50,453 nucleotides of DNA from Brachyspira sp. G79 (lineage in GTDB: Bacteria > Spirochaetota > Brachyspiria > Brachyspirales > Brachyspiraceae), in contig NZ_JQIU01000008.1 in NCBI RefSeq assembly GCF_002379365.1, positions 326,131 through 376,583 on the forward strand. The letters run 5' to 3'. The notes under the pieces were generated by a model. That model saw only the letters and a list, made by a program, of their open reading frames with translations, made no database searches and was not told the origin of the DNA. Positions 1 to 9,746 of this stretch are shown here, one piece after another. The stretch's first letter is position 1. Every line of letters starts with the position of its first letter. The position numbers were made by a program, and so were the translations under genes.

Positions 1-513
1 GAAATTATTAAAATCATTTTTACATATTTGCATTTATATTTATGATTTCAGGCTGAGTAAGAGTAATAATATATGATATGAAGAGAGCATTTAAGTAATT
101 AATGTTGTACATGAATCTCAAACCATAGTTCCTACGTTAAACTCATCAATAGATTAAAGTTGAATATAATAAATGCTTTTGAAGGTTTGATGTCCAATTG
201 TATAAAATACTATTAGCAATAGCATAAAGCTAGGATATAAGCGATAATAAAAATAAATTTACATACTTGAATTATGAATCTTTAAACTTATATATAAAAT
301 ATACATTTTTAAATGCATGAAATATGTATTGATGAAAGAATAATTATTGAAGCTAATATGAATTATATAAAGTTCCATAGCTGGTATAAGTGTTTTTTTG
401 AGGAATATTTTTCTATAGTTATTTATCGAAAAATAAAAAATATATTAAAGTAATTTATATATAGTGTATTTTAATATTTTTTATTAAATAATAAATTTTA
501 AGGAGTTTTTTAT
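1..513. other. AT-rich intergenic region, no gene seen
   Basis: No open reading frame with a ribosome binding site and no RNA gene is recognisable. The last part must hold the pepD promoter; a good Shine-Dalgarno AAGGAG lies at about 500-505, nine bases before the pepD ATG. Confidence 0.6.
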
Positions 514-1953
514 ATGGATTTAAATAATTTTAATGACCTTGATTCTAAGGAAGTATTTAGATGGTTTGCAGAAATAAGCAAAATTCCAAGAGAATCAGGA
601 CATGAAAAAGAAGTAAGCGATTTTTTAGTAAAATTTGCTAAAGATAGGAATTTAGAAGTATATCAAGATGAAAAAAATAACGTCATTATTAAAAAGAAAG
701 CTACAAGCGGATATGAAAATTTAAATCCTGTTATAATACAGGGGCATATGGATATGGTTTGTGAAAAGACCAAAGAATCAACTCATGATTTTAGGAAAGA
801 TCCTATTGAATTGGTAGTTGAAGGTGATATTTTAAGAGCCAAAGATACTACTTTAGGAGCAGACGATGGTATTGCTGTTGCTATGGGGCTTGCTTTGCTT
901 GATTCTAAAGATATACCTCATCCTGCATTAAATATATTATTTACAACTTCTGAAGAAACTAATATGGGCGGTGCTGCTGCAGTTACAGGAGAGCATTTAG
1001 ATGGAAAAACACTTATTAATGTAGATGCTGAAGAAGAAGGTATCTTTTTAGTAAGTTGTGCGGGAGGAGTTAATACATTAGTATCTTTTGATATAAAAAG
1101 AGAATCTAATAGTAATGAAGCATTAAAGATTGAAGTTTCAGGTCTTAAAGGCGGACACTCTGGTTTAGAAATTGATAAGCAAAGAGCTAATGCTATTAAA
1201 GTGTTGGGAAGACTTTTGTATGCAGTAAAAAATGATGTTAATATTGCCTGCATAGAAGGTGGTGCTAAACATAATGCTATTGCTAAGAGTGCTGATGCTG
1301 TTATTACTGCTAAAGATATTGATAAAGTAAAAGGAGCTATAGAAAAACTTGCTGATAGTATAAAATCCGAATACAAAGTTGAAGACCCAGACATGAACAT
1401 AACTGTTTCAAAAGCCGATAGTGTAAAAGAATGTTATACTAAAGATTTAACTGAAAGAGTTATAGACCTCATTATGCTTGCTCCAGATGGTGTTCTTTAT
1501 ATGAGCAGAGATATTCAAGGTTTAGTTCAGACAAGTGCAAATAATGGTGTTCTTAAAGAAGAAAAAGAGAAATTGACTTTAACTATATCTATAAGAAGTT
1601 CTGTTGAAAGTTCTTTAAATGAAATAACTTCAAGGATAGAAACTGCTGCTGCAAGAACAAATGCCAGCTATAAAGCTGAGGATGGATATCCTGCTTGGGA
1701 ATATGATGAAAACTCTAAAGTGAAAAATATAGCTTGTGATGTATACAAGAAAATTACAAAAAAAGATGCCAAAATAGAAGCTGTACATGCAGGTTTGGAA
1801 TGCGGAATATTAAAAAAAGCTTTGCCTAATGTTGATATGATAAGTATTGGACCTAATATTTGGGGAGCTCATACTCCAGAAGAACATTTAAGCATATCTT
1901 CTGCTGATACAATGTGGAAAGTCTTAAAAGAATTAATCATAAGTATAAAATGA
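514..1953 (+). CDS. pepD: Aminoacyl-histidine dipeptidase (PepD, M20 family)
   Basis: Cytosolic zinc dipeptidase that hydrolyses Xaa-His and other dipeptides, feeding amino-acid fermentation. The 479-residue length is typical of PepD. Metal-site residues are visible: H78 and D80 in GHMDMV, D117 in LGADDG, and the E147-E148 pair in TTSEET. The C-terminal half has HAGLECGIL and a SIGPNIWGAHTPEE segment typical of the family, with the last metal-binding His. The ATG follows AAGGAG at normal spacing. It stands alone, with a strong terminator directly behind it. Confidence 0.93.
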   Translation: MDLNNFNDLDSKEVFRWFAEISKIPRESGHEKEVSDFLVKFAKDRNLEVYQDEKNNVIIKKKATSGYENLNPVIIQGHMDMVCEKTKESTHDFRKDPIELVVEGDILRAKDTTLGADDGIAVAMGLALLDSKDIPHPALNILFTTSEETNMGGAAAVTGEHLDGKTLINVDAEEEGIFLVSCAGGVNTLVSFDIKRESNSNEALKIEVSGLKGGHSGLEIDKQRANAIKVLGRLLYAVKNDVNIACIEGGAKHNAIAKSADAVITAKDIDKVKGAIEKLADSIKSEYKVEDPDMNITVSKADSVKECYTKDLTERVIDLIMLAPDGVLYMSRDIQGLVQTSANNGVLKEEKEKLTLTISIRSSVESSLNEITSRIETAAARTNASYKAEDGYPAWEYDENSKVKNIACDVYKKITKKDAKIEAVHAGLECGILKKALPNVDMISIGPNIWGAHTPEEHLSISSADTMWKVLKELIISIK

Positions 1954-1978
1954 TTATAATACTATAAAATTTATAAAA

Positions 1979-2022
1979 ATCATAATGCTTTACTTTTTTG
2001 GTATAGCATTATGATTTTTTTA
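1979..2022 (+). terminator. Intrinsic terminator of pepD
   Basis: Perfect 11-bp inverted repeat ATCATAATGCT / AGCATTATGAT (1979-1989 with 2005-2015) followed by a run of T. Confidence 0.85.
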
Positions 2023-2366
2023 TATATTTTAATTGTTAATAGTAATTTATATGTTTTTTTATATATTAGATTAATCAGTTTTTTGAATAAAAATATGTTA
2101 ATAATTTTGTAGATATAATTTATAATAAACTTGAAAATAAATTATATTTTTTATATTAACAAACTAATAATTTTATAGAAAAAATTTCTTCTTGATTTAG
2201 CATATGAGAAAAATAGTTATATTTGAAATATTGATATATTTTATATAAAAAATTATAAAAGAATGAAAATGTAAGAAAATTGATATAAGTAAAGTTTAGT
2301 TTATAGGTATTGTTTTTATTAAGATATTAATATATATTAGATGTATATGTTATTTTGGAGAGTAAT
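2023..2366. other. AT-rich intergenic region upstream of cysK
   Basis: About 340 bases of almost pure A/T. No gene and no recognisable T-box or SAM-type leader is seen. It presumably carries the cysK promoter. Confidence 0.5.
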
Positions 2367-3281
2367 ATGATATATAACAGCATACTTGATTTAATAGGAA
2401 ATACTCCTATATTGAGACTAAATAATATAGAAGCAAAATTTGATTTAAATAAAAATGTGGAATTATACGGAAAGGTTGAAAAAACTAATCCAGCTGGTTC
2501 AATAAAGGATAGAGCTGTAAAACAAATAATATTGGATTTATTTAAAGATGGAAAACTAAAAGAGGGTTCAACTATAATAGAGCCTACATCTGGTAATACA
2601 GGCATTGCTATGGCAGCAATTGGCAGGTATTTAAAACTTAATGTTATAATAGTCATGCCTTCATCTATGTCTGAAGAGAGAAGAAAATTGATAAGAGATT
2701 ATGGAGCCAAACTTGAATTAGTTGACGGAGGAATGGATGCGGCAGTTGAAAGAGCTAATCAATTGAATAGAAAAATACCTGATTCTGTTATACCAGGTCA
2801 GTTTGTTAATGAGTCTAACGTTATGGCACATTATCTTACAACTGCACCTGAAATATTTAGAGATATGCTTGATGTTGATTATATTTTTGCAGGTATTGGT
2901 ACTGGAGGCACTATAACTGGGATTGGTCAGTATGTGAGGGATAATAAAAAAAATACAAAAGTTATTGGGGTAGAGCCTGAATCTTCACCTCTTTTAACTA
3001 AAGGTCGTGCTGCACCTCATAAAATACAGGGTATAGGGGCTAATTTTGTACCTAAAATATTGGATTTAACTGTGATATCAAGGATAATAGATGTATCAAA
3101 TGACAATGCAATAAATACAGCCAGAGAAATTTGTTTTAATGAAGGGTTATATGTTGGGATATCGTCTGGAGCTAGTGTTTATGCCGCTATCCATTTATCT
3201 AAAGAATTAGAGGAAACTAATAAAAAAATAAAAATGCTTTGTATTTTACCTGATACTGGTGAGAGATACTCTTGGAATTAA
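2367..3281 (+). CDS. cysK: Cysteine synthase A (O-acetylserine sulfhydrylase)
   Basis: PLP enzyme making L-cysteine from O-acetylserine and sulfide. The PLP lysine is K47 in NPAGSIKDRA; the substrate loop TSGNTG is at 74-79, and the glycine-rich GIGTGGTITG phosphate-binding loop follows. I start at the ATG at 2367, giving 304 residues, because GGAG at 2357-2360 sits six bases upstream; an in-frame TTG at 2355 overlaps that ribosome site. The stop lies 11 bases before the cysE start, so the two genes form a cysteine operon. Confidence 0.93.
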   Translation: MIYNSILDLIGNTPILRLNNIEAKFDLNKNVELYGKVEKTNPAGSIKDRAVKQIILDLFKDGKLKEGSTIIEPTSGNTGIAMAAIGRYLKLNVIIVMPSSMSEERRKLIRDYGAKLELVDGGMDAAVERANQLNRKIPDSVIPGQFVNESNVMAHYLTTAPEIFRDMLDVDYIFAGIGTGGTITGIGQYVRDNKKNTKVIGVEPESSPLLTKGRAAPHKIQGIGANFVPKILDLTVISRIIDVSNDNAINTAREICFNEGLYVGISSGASVYAAIHLSKELEETNKKIKMLCILPDTGERYSWN

Positions 3282-3292
3282 AGGATATATTT

Positions 3293-4015
3293 ATGAAATT
3301 AAAAACTTTTAATGAACTTCCTAATCAAAAAGATATAAAAGAGATTGTTAAACTTATTAGAGACTATGCTTTTCCTAATTTTTTTAGAGAGAGTCCTAAT
3401 AAAGATATTGTAAAAAAAAATATAGCAAAACTTTATATGAATATAGTTACTAATGATTCTTATTTGCTTGATTTTATAGAGCAGCTTGATGATATTACAT
3501 TAAGTTTGCAGAAGGATTTAGAGTTTTTTTATCAGTCGGATCCTGCCTCAAAATCTTATGATGAAATAGTATTAACTTATCCCGGATTTAGGGCTATTTT
3601 TCATTATAGAATAGCACATATATTTTATAATCAAAGAGAGTATTTAATAGCAAGAACAATATCTGAATTTGCTCATTCAAAAACTGGTATAGATATTCAC
3701 CCAGGTGCTTCTATAGGGGATTATTTCTTTATAGATCATGGTACAGGCATAGTTATTGGAGAAACAACTGTTATAGGGCATCATGTTAAAATATATCAGG
3801 GGGTAACTTTAGGGGCATTATCTTTAACTAATGGAAGGAGTTTGGAAGGACAAAAAAGACACCCTACAGTTTGTGATTATGTTACTATATATGCTAATGC
3901 TTCTATATTTGGTGGCAATACTGTTATAGGAGAAAACGCTATAATAGGTGCTAACTGTATAGTTTTAGAATCTGTTGAGGAAAATAAAAGGTTAACACTT
4001 AATAATGATATGTAG
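3293..4015 (+). CDS. cysE: Serine O-acetyltransferase
   Basis: Makes O-acetylserine from serine and acetyl-CoA, the substrate of the preceding cysK. It has the alpha-helical N-terminal SATase domain and then a left-handed beta-helix of hexapeptide repeats, with the signatures GIDIHPGASIG, DHGTGIVIGETTVIG and VKIYQGVTLGA. The start at 3293 (240 residues) is set by AAGGAT at 3281-3286; a TTG at 3272 overlaps cysK and has no ribosome site. The C terminus ends NNDM. Classical CysE ends in isoleucine, which docks into CysK, so complex formation may be altered. Confidence 0.92.
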   Translation: MKLKTFNELPNQKDIKEIVKLIRDYAFPNFFRESPNKDIVKKNIAKLYMNIVTNDSYLLDFIEQLDDITLSLQKDLEFFYQSDPASKSYDEIVLTYPGFRAIFHYRIAHIFYNQREYLIARTISEFAHSKTGIDIHPGASIGDYFFIDHGTGIVIGETTVIGHHVKIYQGVTLGALSLTNGRSLEGQKRHPTVCDYVTIYANASIFGGNTVIGENAIIGANCIVLESVEENKRLTLNNDM

Positions 4016-4286
4016 TTATTTATTTTTGTAGTTATGGTTTTGTTTTCTATTTTTTATATATTGTTTGTATAGTATTATATTTTAAATATAAAATAATAAA
4101 ATCATATTATGTATTTTTAATTTTGTTTTATAAAATTAGAAAATTTCAGCAGCTATATTATAAAAACTGTATGTCAGCAGATTTTTAATCAATATAATAT
4201 AAAATTTAATTGAAATAATAATCAAAATAATGTACTATTATGTTAATTAAATTATGTTAATTATGTGATTTATTAAAGGATTTTCT

Positions 4287-5309
4287 ATGGCTTCAGTTAT
4301 AACATTTGGAGAAATAATGCTAAGACTTTCTCCTCCTTCTAATTTAAGATTTGTGCAGACTGATTCTTATGATGCAAGATTTGGAGGAGGAGAGGCTAAT
4401 GTATCTTTTGCTTTATCAAATTTAGGAGTTGATACTTCATTTGTAACCAAACTTCCCAAAAATGATATTTCTCAGGCTTGTATTAATGAATTAAGACGAT
4501 ATGGTGTTGATGTATCAAATATAGTTTTCGGCGGGGAGAGAATAGGTATATATTTTTTGGAGAAAGGTGCTAGTCAGAGAGGTTCTAAAGTTATATATGA
4601 TAGGGCTAATTCTTCAATATCAAAATGTACTAAAGATGATTTTGATTGGGATAAAATTTTTGAAGGGGCAAAATGGTTTCATATTACTGGCATTACTCCT
4701 GCACTTGGTAAGAATGTTGCTGAAGTATCTATTGAAGCTTGCAAAAAAGCTAAAGAAAAAGGACTTATTATTAGCTTAGATTTAAATTTCAGAAAGAAAT
4801 TATGGACATCAAAAGAGGCTAATGAGACTATGAGTAAATTAATGCCTTACGTTGATATATGTATAGCTAATGAAGAAGATGCTGAAAAAGTATTCGGTAT
4901 AAAGGCAAAAGATAGTAATATAATAGAAGGCAAACTTTCTCATGATGGCTATAAAGAAGTAGCCAAAGAAATAGCTGATAGATTTAATATAAAAAAAGTT
5001 GGTATAACTTTAAGAGGATCAATTTCTGCGAGTGAGAATCTATGGTCTTGTATGCTTTATAATGGCAGCGAATATTTTTTCTCAAAAGAGTATTTAATAA
5101 AAATAGTAGATAGAGTAGGAGGCGGTGATAGTTTTGCTGCTGGTCTTATATACTCATTTTTAAATGGCAAAGATGACAGAGAAGCACTTGAGTTTGCAAC
5201 TGCGGCAAGCTGTTTAAAACATTCTATAGAGGGTGATTTTAATGTTGTAACAGTTGATGAAGTTATGACCGTTTATAATGGAGATGCTTCAGGACGTATA
5301 CAAAGATAA
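4287..5309 (+). CDS. kdgK: PfkB-family sugar kinase, probably 2-dehydro-3-deoxygluconokinase
   Basis: Ribokinase-fold kinase of 340 residues, likely phosphorylating 2-keto-3-deoxygluconate to KDPG. The opening VITFGEIMLRLSPP, the RFGGGEANVS substrate motif and the C-terminal VGGGDSFAAGL with catalytic D281 fit the KdgK branch. No KDPG aldolase is in the window, so the substrate is an inference from family resemblance. AAAGGA stands before the ATG. It is followed by another sugar kinase with its own promoter. Confidence 0.8.
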   Translation: MASVITFGEIMLRLSPPSNLRFVQTDSYDARFGGGEANVSFALSNLGVDTSFVTKLPKNDISQACINELRRYGVDVSNIVFGGERIGIYFLEKGASQRGSKVIYDRANSSISKCTKDDFDWDKIFEGAKWFHITGITPALGKNVAEVSIEACKKAKEKGLIISLDLNFRKKLWTSKEANETMSKLMPYVDICIANEEDAEKVFGIKAKDSNIIEGKLSHDGYKEVAKEIADRFNIKKVGITLRGSISASENLWSCMLYNGSEYFFSKEYLIKIVDRVGGGDSFAAGLIYSFLNGKDDREALEFATAASCLKHSIEGDFNVVTVDEVMTVYNGDASGRIQR

Positions 5310-5322
5310 TTTTAATTTATGG

Positions 5323-5350
5323 TTGACAATTAGTATTATTGTACTAAAAT
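5323..5350 (+). promoter_or_regulatory. Sigma-70 promoter of the ROK kinase gene
   Basis: TTGACA (5323-5328), 16-bp spacer, TAAAAT (5345-5350), about 35 bases before the ATG at 5385. Confidence 0.65.
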
Positions 5351-5384
5351 AGTATAATAAATATAAATTAGGAGTATTAAACAT

Positions 5385-6341
5385 ATGAAAGATGTAGTTA
5401 TAGCTATAGATATAGGCGGCACTTCTATGAAAGGTGCTGTTATAGAAGAAAACGGAAATATTTTATATAAAGATAATTTTGACGTTGATCCTAAACATAC
5501 TACAGAAGAACATGAAAAAGTTATTTCAGAGTTTGTAGAAAAATTAAAAAATAATATTCCTAATGATTATAAAGCTATTGGTTTGGGAATAGATTGCCCT
5601 GGTGTTATGAATAGAGAAACTCTTCATATGGGAGGAGCTGAAAATATACCTGGGCTTAAAGGATTGAAGTTTTCGGACATAGGGGATAAATTTAACTTGC
5701 CTACAAAAACTGCTAATGATGCTAGTATGGCCGCTTTAGGTGAGGCAAAATATGGCAGCGGTAAAGAAAAGGCTTATCAGTCTGTAATGTTTGTTACACT
5801 TGGTACAGGTGTTGGGGGAGGATTCGTACTTAATGGGCAGTTATTTACAGGTTCTTTGGGCGGAGCTGGAGAGATTGGACATGTATTTGTAGTTCCAGAT
5901 GGTGATAAATGTAATTGCGGTTCAAGCGGATGTATAGAGCGTTATGCCTCTGCTACTGGTTTTATTGCTATGGCTAAGCAAAAGATTCATAAAGGCGTTA
6001 TTCCTACATCTCTTACTTATGAAGAATTAGATAAAGGTAAGGCAAAAGCTTTATTTGATGCGGCTAAAAAAGGTGATGAACTTGCTAAAGAAACTATTGC
6101 AGAATGTTCTTATTATTTGGGTATGTCTATAGCACAGGCTTTGAATATGCTTGATTTGGATTTGGTACTTATAGGCGGAGGGCTTTGTAAGGATTTTGAT
6201 ATGATGATAGAGCATATTAAAAGAGGTGTAAGAAATTATGGACTTAGAATGATGGTTAATAATGTTGAAATAAAACCTGCTTCTTTGGGTAATGATGCGG
6301 GTGTTTTTGGATGTGCTGCTTTATTTTTCAGAAATAATTAA
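5385..6341 (+). CDS. ROK-family glucokinase
   Basis: Phosphorylates glucose or a related hexose with ATP. The 318-residue protein has the ATP-phosphate loop DIGGTSMKGAV at 9-19, the catalytic region TANDASMAALGEAKYG, the second glycine-rich loop TLGTGVGGGFV, and the ROK zinc site C176-x-C178-G-x-x-G-C183 followed by IERYAS. No helix-turn-helix region is present, so this is a kinase rather than a NagC-type repressor. The exact sugar cannot be read from the sequence. Confidence 0.88.
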   Translation: MKDVVIAIDIGGTSMKGAVIEENGNILYKDNFDVDPKHTTEEHEKVISEFVEKLKNNIPNDYKAIGLGIDCPGVMNRETLHMGGAENIPGLKGLKFSDIGDKFNLPTKTANDASMAALGEAKYGSGKEKAYQSVMFVTLGTGVGGGFVLNGQLFTGSLGGAGEIGHVFVVPDGDKCNCGSSGCIERYASATGFIAMAKQKIHKGVIPTSLTYEELDKGKAKALFDAAKKGDELAKETIAECSYYLGMSIAQALNMLDLDLVLIGGGLCKDFDMMIEHIKRGVRNYGLRMMVNNVEIKPASLGNDAGVFGCAALFFRNN

Positions 6342-6371
6342 ATTTTGAGTAAAAATATTTTAAAATAAATT

Positions 6372-6409
6372 AAGGCTTACTAATTATCATATATTAGTAA
6401 GCCTTTTAT
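6372..6409. terminator. Bidirectional terminator between ROK kinase and clpB
   Basis: Perfect 13-bp inverted repeat AAGGCTTACTAAT / ATTAGTAAGCCTT (6372-6384 with 6393-6405), with T on the right and A on the left, serving the two convergent genes. Confidence 0.85.
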
Positions 6410-6428
6410 TAAATTAAATAATTAAAAG

Positions 6429-9008
6429 TTATTTTTCAAATACTAAACTATCTCCTGATTTTTTTACTTTTATAGTATCTCCTTCTAAATATTTGCCTGC
6501 AAGCATTTCTTTAGCTAGAGGATTTTCTATATAGTTTTGTATAGCTCTTTTTAATGGTCTTGCTCCAAATTGAGGATCATAACCAATATCAGCAATATAA
6601 TCTATAGCTTCATCACTTACATCCAAAGTTATTCTTCTGTCTTTAAGTCTGTTAGCAACTCTATTTATTTGATTTCTTACTATCTCAGCAATATATTTTT
6701 TGTCAAGTCTAGTAAATGTTATTATTTCATCTATTCTGTTTAAGAACTCTGGTCTAAATGACATTTTTAAGAGTTCCTGAATTTTTTCTTTTATGTCTTT
6801 TACATCATTAGCCTCAAGAATCAAATCAGAACCCAAATTACTAGTCATTATTATAATAGTATTTTTAAAATCTACTATTCTGCCTTGTCCGTCTGTAAGC
6901 CTTCCGTCATCTAATACCTGAAGAAGTACATTAAATACATCAGGGTGAGCTTTTTCTATTTCATCAAAAAGTATAACAGAATAAGGTCTTCTTCTTACAG
7001 CCTCTGTTAATTGTCCGCCTTCATCATAACCAACATATCCCGGAGGAGCTCCTATAAGTCTAGTAACGGAGAATTTCTCCATATACTCACTCATATCTAT
7101 TCTTGTCAAAGCATGTTCATCGCTAAACAAGAAATCAGCAAGAGTTTTAGCAAGCTCAGTTTTACCAACTCCAGTAGGTCCTATGAATAAGAAACTTCCA
7201 AGAGGTTTATTTTCATCAGAAAGTCCAGCCCTGTTTCTTCTAATAGCATCAGCAACGGAAGTTATAGCCTCATCTTGTCCCACAACTCTCTTATGTAATA
7301 CTTCTTCAAGCTGTAAGTATTTTTGTTTTTCACTAGCAAGCATTTTGCTTACAGGTATTCCAGTCCATACAGATATAACCCTCGCTATATCATCTTCTGA
7401 AATCTCTTCTCTTAATAGTCTTTTTTTATCTGAGTTTTTAGCATCTTCCATTGCTTTAGAAGCCTCATCAAGTTTTTTCTGAAGTTCTGGAATTTTACCG
7501 TATTTTATTTCGGCAGCTTTTGCTAAATTTCCTTCTCTTGTATATTGAGTTTCTTTTATATTTAACTCTTCAAGTTCTTCTTTTAATTTTCTAGTCTCTT
7601 CAATTCTTCCTTTTTCATTATCCCATTGAAGTTTCATAGCATTACGCTCTTCTGAAAGCTCGGATAATTCTTTTTCTAGTTTTTCTAATCTTTCTTTAGA
7701 AGCAGGATCATTTTCTTTTGAAAGAGCCTGTTTTTCTATATTAAGCTGTAATATTTTTCTTTCTAATTTATCAAGTTCAGTAGGCTGACTGTCTATTTCT
7801 ATTTTTAATTGGCTTGCAGCTTCATCTACCAAGTCAATGGCTTTGTCTGGTAAGAATCTATTTGTTATATATCTGTTTGACAATACAGCAGCAGCAACTA
7901 AAGCATCATCTTTTATTCTTACACCATGATGAACTTCGTATTTATCTTTTAAGCCTCTTAATATTGAAATAGTATCTTCAACGCTAGGCTCTTTACAATA
8001 AACTTGCTGGAATCTTCTTTCAAGTGCTTTATCTTTTTCTATATATTTTCTGTATTCGTCTAAAGTAGTAGCACCTATTGCTCTTAATTCACCTCTTGCT
8101 AATGCAGGTTTTAATAAATTAGAAGCGTCCATTGCTCCTTCAGTAGCTCCCGCTCCCACTAAAGTATGAAGTTCATCTATAAATAATATTATGTTACCTT
8201 CTGATTTTTCTATTTCAGTAATAACAGCTTTTAATCTCTCTTCAAACTCCCCTCTGAATTTAGCACCAGCTACTAATGCTCCCAAATCCAAAGCTAGTAA
8301 TCTTTTATTTTTAAGTCCTTCAGGTACATCTTGAGAAACTATCCTTCTAGCAAGCCCTTCAACAATAGCTGTCTTACCAACACCCGGCTCACCTATAAGT
8401 ACAGGATTGTTTTTCGTTCTTCTTGACAATACCTGCATAACACGTCTTATCTCTTCATCACGTCCTATAACAGGGTCTATTTTTCCTTCTTTTGCTAATG
8501 CTGTTAAATCACGGCAGTATTTATCTAGTGCCTGCATTTTTGCTTCTGGGTCTTGGCTATTAACTCTCTGTCCGTTTCTTAATGCTTTTAATGCACTTAA
8601 AACTTCTTTTTTTGATATTCCGCTTTTTCTTAGCATGTCTCCTGCTTTATTGTCAGCTTCAACAAGTGCTAAGAATATATGTTCTGTAGATACATACTGA
8701 TCTTTTAAAGCATTTGCTTCTTTTTCTGCTTTTGCTAAAATTTTACCAGCATTAGATGATAAATGTAATTGAACATTTTCTCCTGTTACTTTCACATTTT
8801 CATCAACTAATCTTTGAGTTTTATCTATTAAAGTACTTATAGGAACACCTATTCTTTCTACTAAAGGCTGAATAAGTCCGTCTTCTTGTTTTAATAATGC
8901 TAGAAGTAAGTGTTCGCTTTTTATTTCATTATGATCTTCGCCATTAGCTATATTTGCAGCTTCATTTATAGCTTCTTGGGCTTTTATTGTATATTTATTA
9001 TAATCCAT
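6429..9008 (-). CDS. clpB: ATP-dependent disaggregase ClpB
   Basis: Hexameric AAA+ chaperone that rescues aggregated proteins with DnaK. The order is a Clp N domain (1-145), the first AAA+ module with Walker A GEPGVGKT at 206-213, a long charged coiled-coil middle domain (about 405-520) that marks ClpB rather than ClpA/C, and a second AAA+ module with GPTGVGKT near 608. The length of 859 is standard. No CIRCE operator was seen upstream. The start has an odd ribosome site, described separately. Confidence 0.97.
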   Translation of the reverse strand: MDYNKYTIKAQEAINEAANIANGEDHNEIKSEHLLLALLKQEDGLIQPLVERIGVPISTLIDKTQRLVDENVKVTGENVQLHLSSNAGKILAKAEKEANALKDQYVSTEHIFLALVEADNKAGDMLRKSGISKKEVLSALKALRNGQRVNSQDPEAKMQALDKYCRDLTALAKEGKIDPVIGRDEEIRRVMQVLSRRTKNNPVLIGEPGVGKTAIVEGLARRIVSQDVPEGLKNKRLLALDLGALVAGAKFRGEFEERLKAVITEIEKSEGNIILFIDELHTLVGAGATEGAMDASNLLKPALARGELRAIGATTLDEYRKYIEKDKALERRFQQVYCKEPSVEDTISILRGLKDKYEVHHGVRIKDDALVAAAVLSNRYITNRFLPDKAIDLVDEAASQLKIEIDSQPTELDKLERKILQLNIEKQALSKENDPASKERLEKLEKELSELSEERNAMKLQWDNEKGRIEETRKLKEELEELNIKETQYTREGNLAKAAEIKYGKIPELQKKLDEASKAMEDAKNSDKKRLLREEISEDDIARVISVWTGIPVSKMLASEKQKYLQLEEVLHKRVVGQDEAITSVADAIRRNRAGLSDENKPLGSFLFIGPTGVGKTELAKTLADFLFSDEHALTRIDMSEYMEKFSVTRLIGAPPGYVGYDEGGQLTEAVRRRPYSVILFDEIEKAHPDVFNVLLQVLDDGRLTDGQGRIVDFKNTIIIMTSNLGSDLILEANDVKDIKEKIQELLKMSFRPEFLNRIDEIITFTRLDKKYIAEIVRNQINRVANRLKDRRITLDVSDEAIDYIADIGYDPQFGARPLKRAIQNYIENPLAKEMLAGKYLEGDTIKVKKSGDSLVFEK

Positions 9009-9438
9009 ATTCTAATTCATAGACGGTTTTTTATACCGCCTCACTCCTTTATAAATTAATTATTTAAGTTTAATTAAATAATTTGTTTCAAGCATTTAAC
9101 TGCTATGCTTATATGCATGCAAAAAATGTGCCAATTGATAGGTTTGAAATGTTTTGTTTTAATACATCATGATTATATTTTATTAATTATTTTTTATGTT
9201 TTAATTATTATGATTGTATAAATTTTATATATATAAAATAATAATATGTATAAAAATAATACTATAAATAAATATATACTATCTATCTATATGATATTAA
9301 AACTGATTATTTTTTATTATTGATGATATTAGTAATAAAATATATCAACTTTTCCTGTTGCAAAAGCTTCAAAAGCAGATATATGGAAAAATTATGTAAT
9401 AAGAATATAAAATTGCAAATAACTAAAAAAGTTATTTA
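9009..9438. other. clpB leader and AT-rich spacer
   Basis: On the minus strand an AAGGAG lies about 40 bases before the clpB ATG. Between them are a small hairpin (GGCGG...CCGTC) and the two-codon mini-ORF ATG AAT TAG. The rest is AT-rich without a recognisable gene; the minus-strand promoter at 9439-9467 points into it and could feed clpB. Confidence 0.45.
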
Positions 9439-9737
9439 TATATACTGGAACAATTTTATTTTGTCAATTGCTGCACATTATACAGAATCATCAACTTTTT
9501 TTCCGCACAAAAAAGTTGATGCCAAAGGCACGCAGAGCGAAAAACTCAATTGCTAGAACTTTATATTTTAAATATATGTATTAAATGTATGGTAATACAA
9601 AAAATTGGGCTAAAAATACAGTATTTTTGGTTTTTTGTGCCAACAAAAGAACAGGGGTGCGGCACGACTGTGAAGCCCTGCCAATATTTTAAATTAAAAA
9701 AATTAATTTTGACAAATTGTAATTGTTTAGATATATA
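9439..9737. repeat. Dispersed intergenic element, copy A
   Basis: Non-coding element whose two ends each carry a perfect-spacing promoter pointing outward: leftward TTGACA-N17-TATATA (9467 to 9439) and rightward TTGACA-N17-TATATA (9709-9737). It shares several blocks with copy B at 39.3 kb, including a 25-base identical block (9656-9680 with 39616-39640) and a CTAGAACTTTATATTTT block at 9553-9569. Its interior is richer in G+C than its surroundings. Short frames crossing it show no family resemblance. Confidence 0.65.
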
Positions 9738-9746
9738 CGGATTTTT

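Noticed and set aside
918-1400. 160-codon minus-strand ORF inside pepD
   Set aside because: Antisense shadow of a clear enzyme gene, with no family resemblance.
2023-2366. T-box or SAM riboswitch before cysK
   Set aside because: No T-box sequence, specifier stem or SAM-aptamer core could be found in this AT-rich stretch.
9009-9200. CIRCE/HrcA operator before clpB
   Set aside because: No TTAGCACTC-N9-GAGTGCTAA-like inverted repeat is present.
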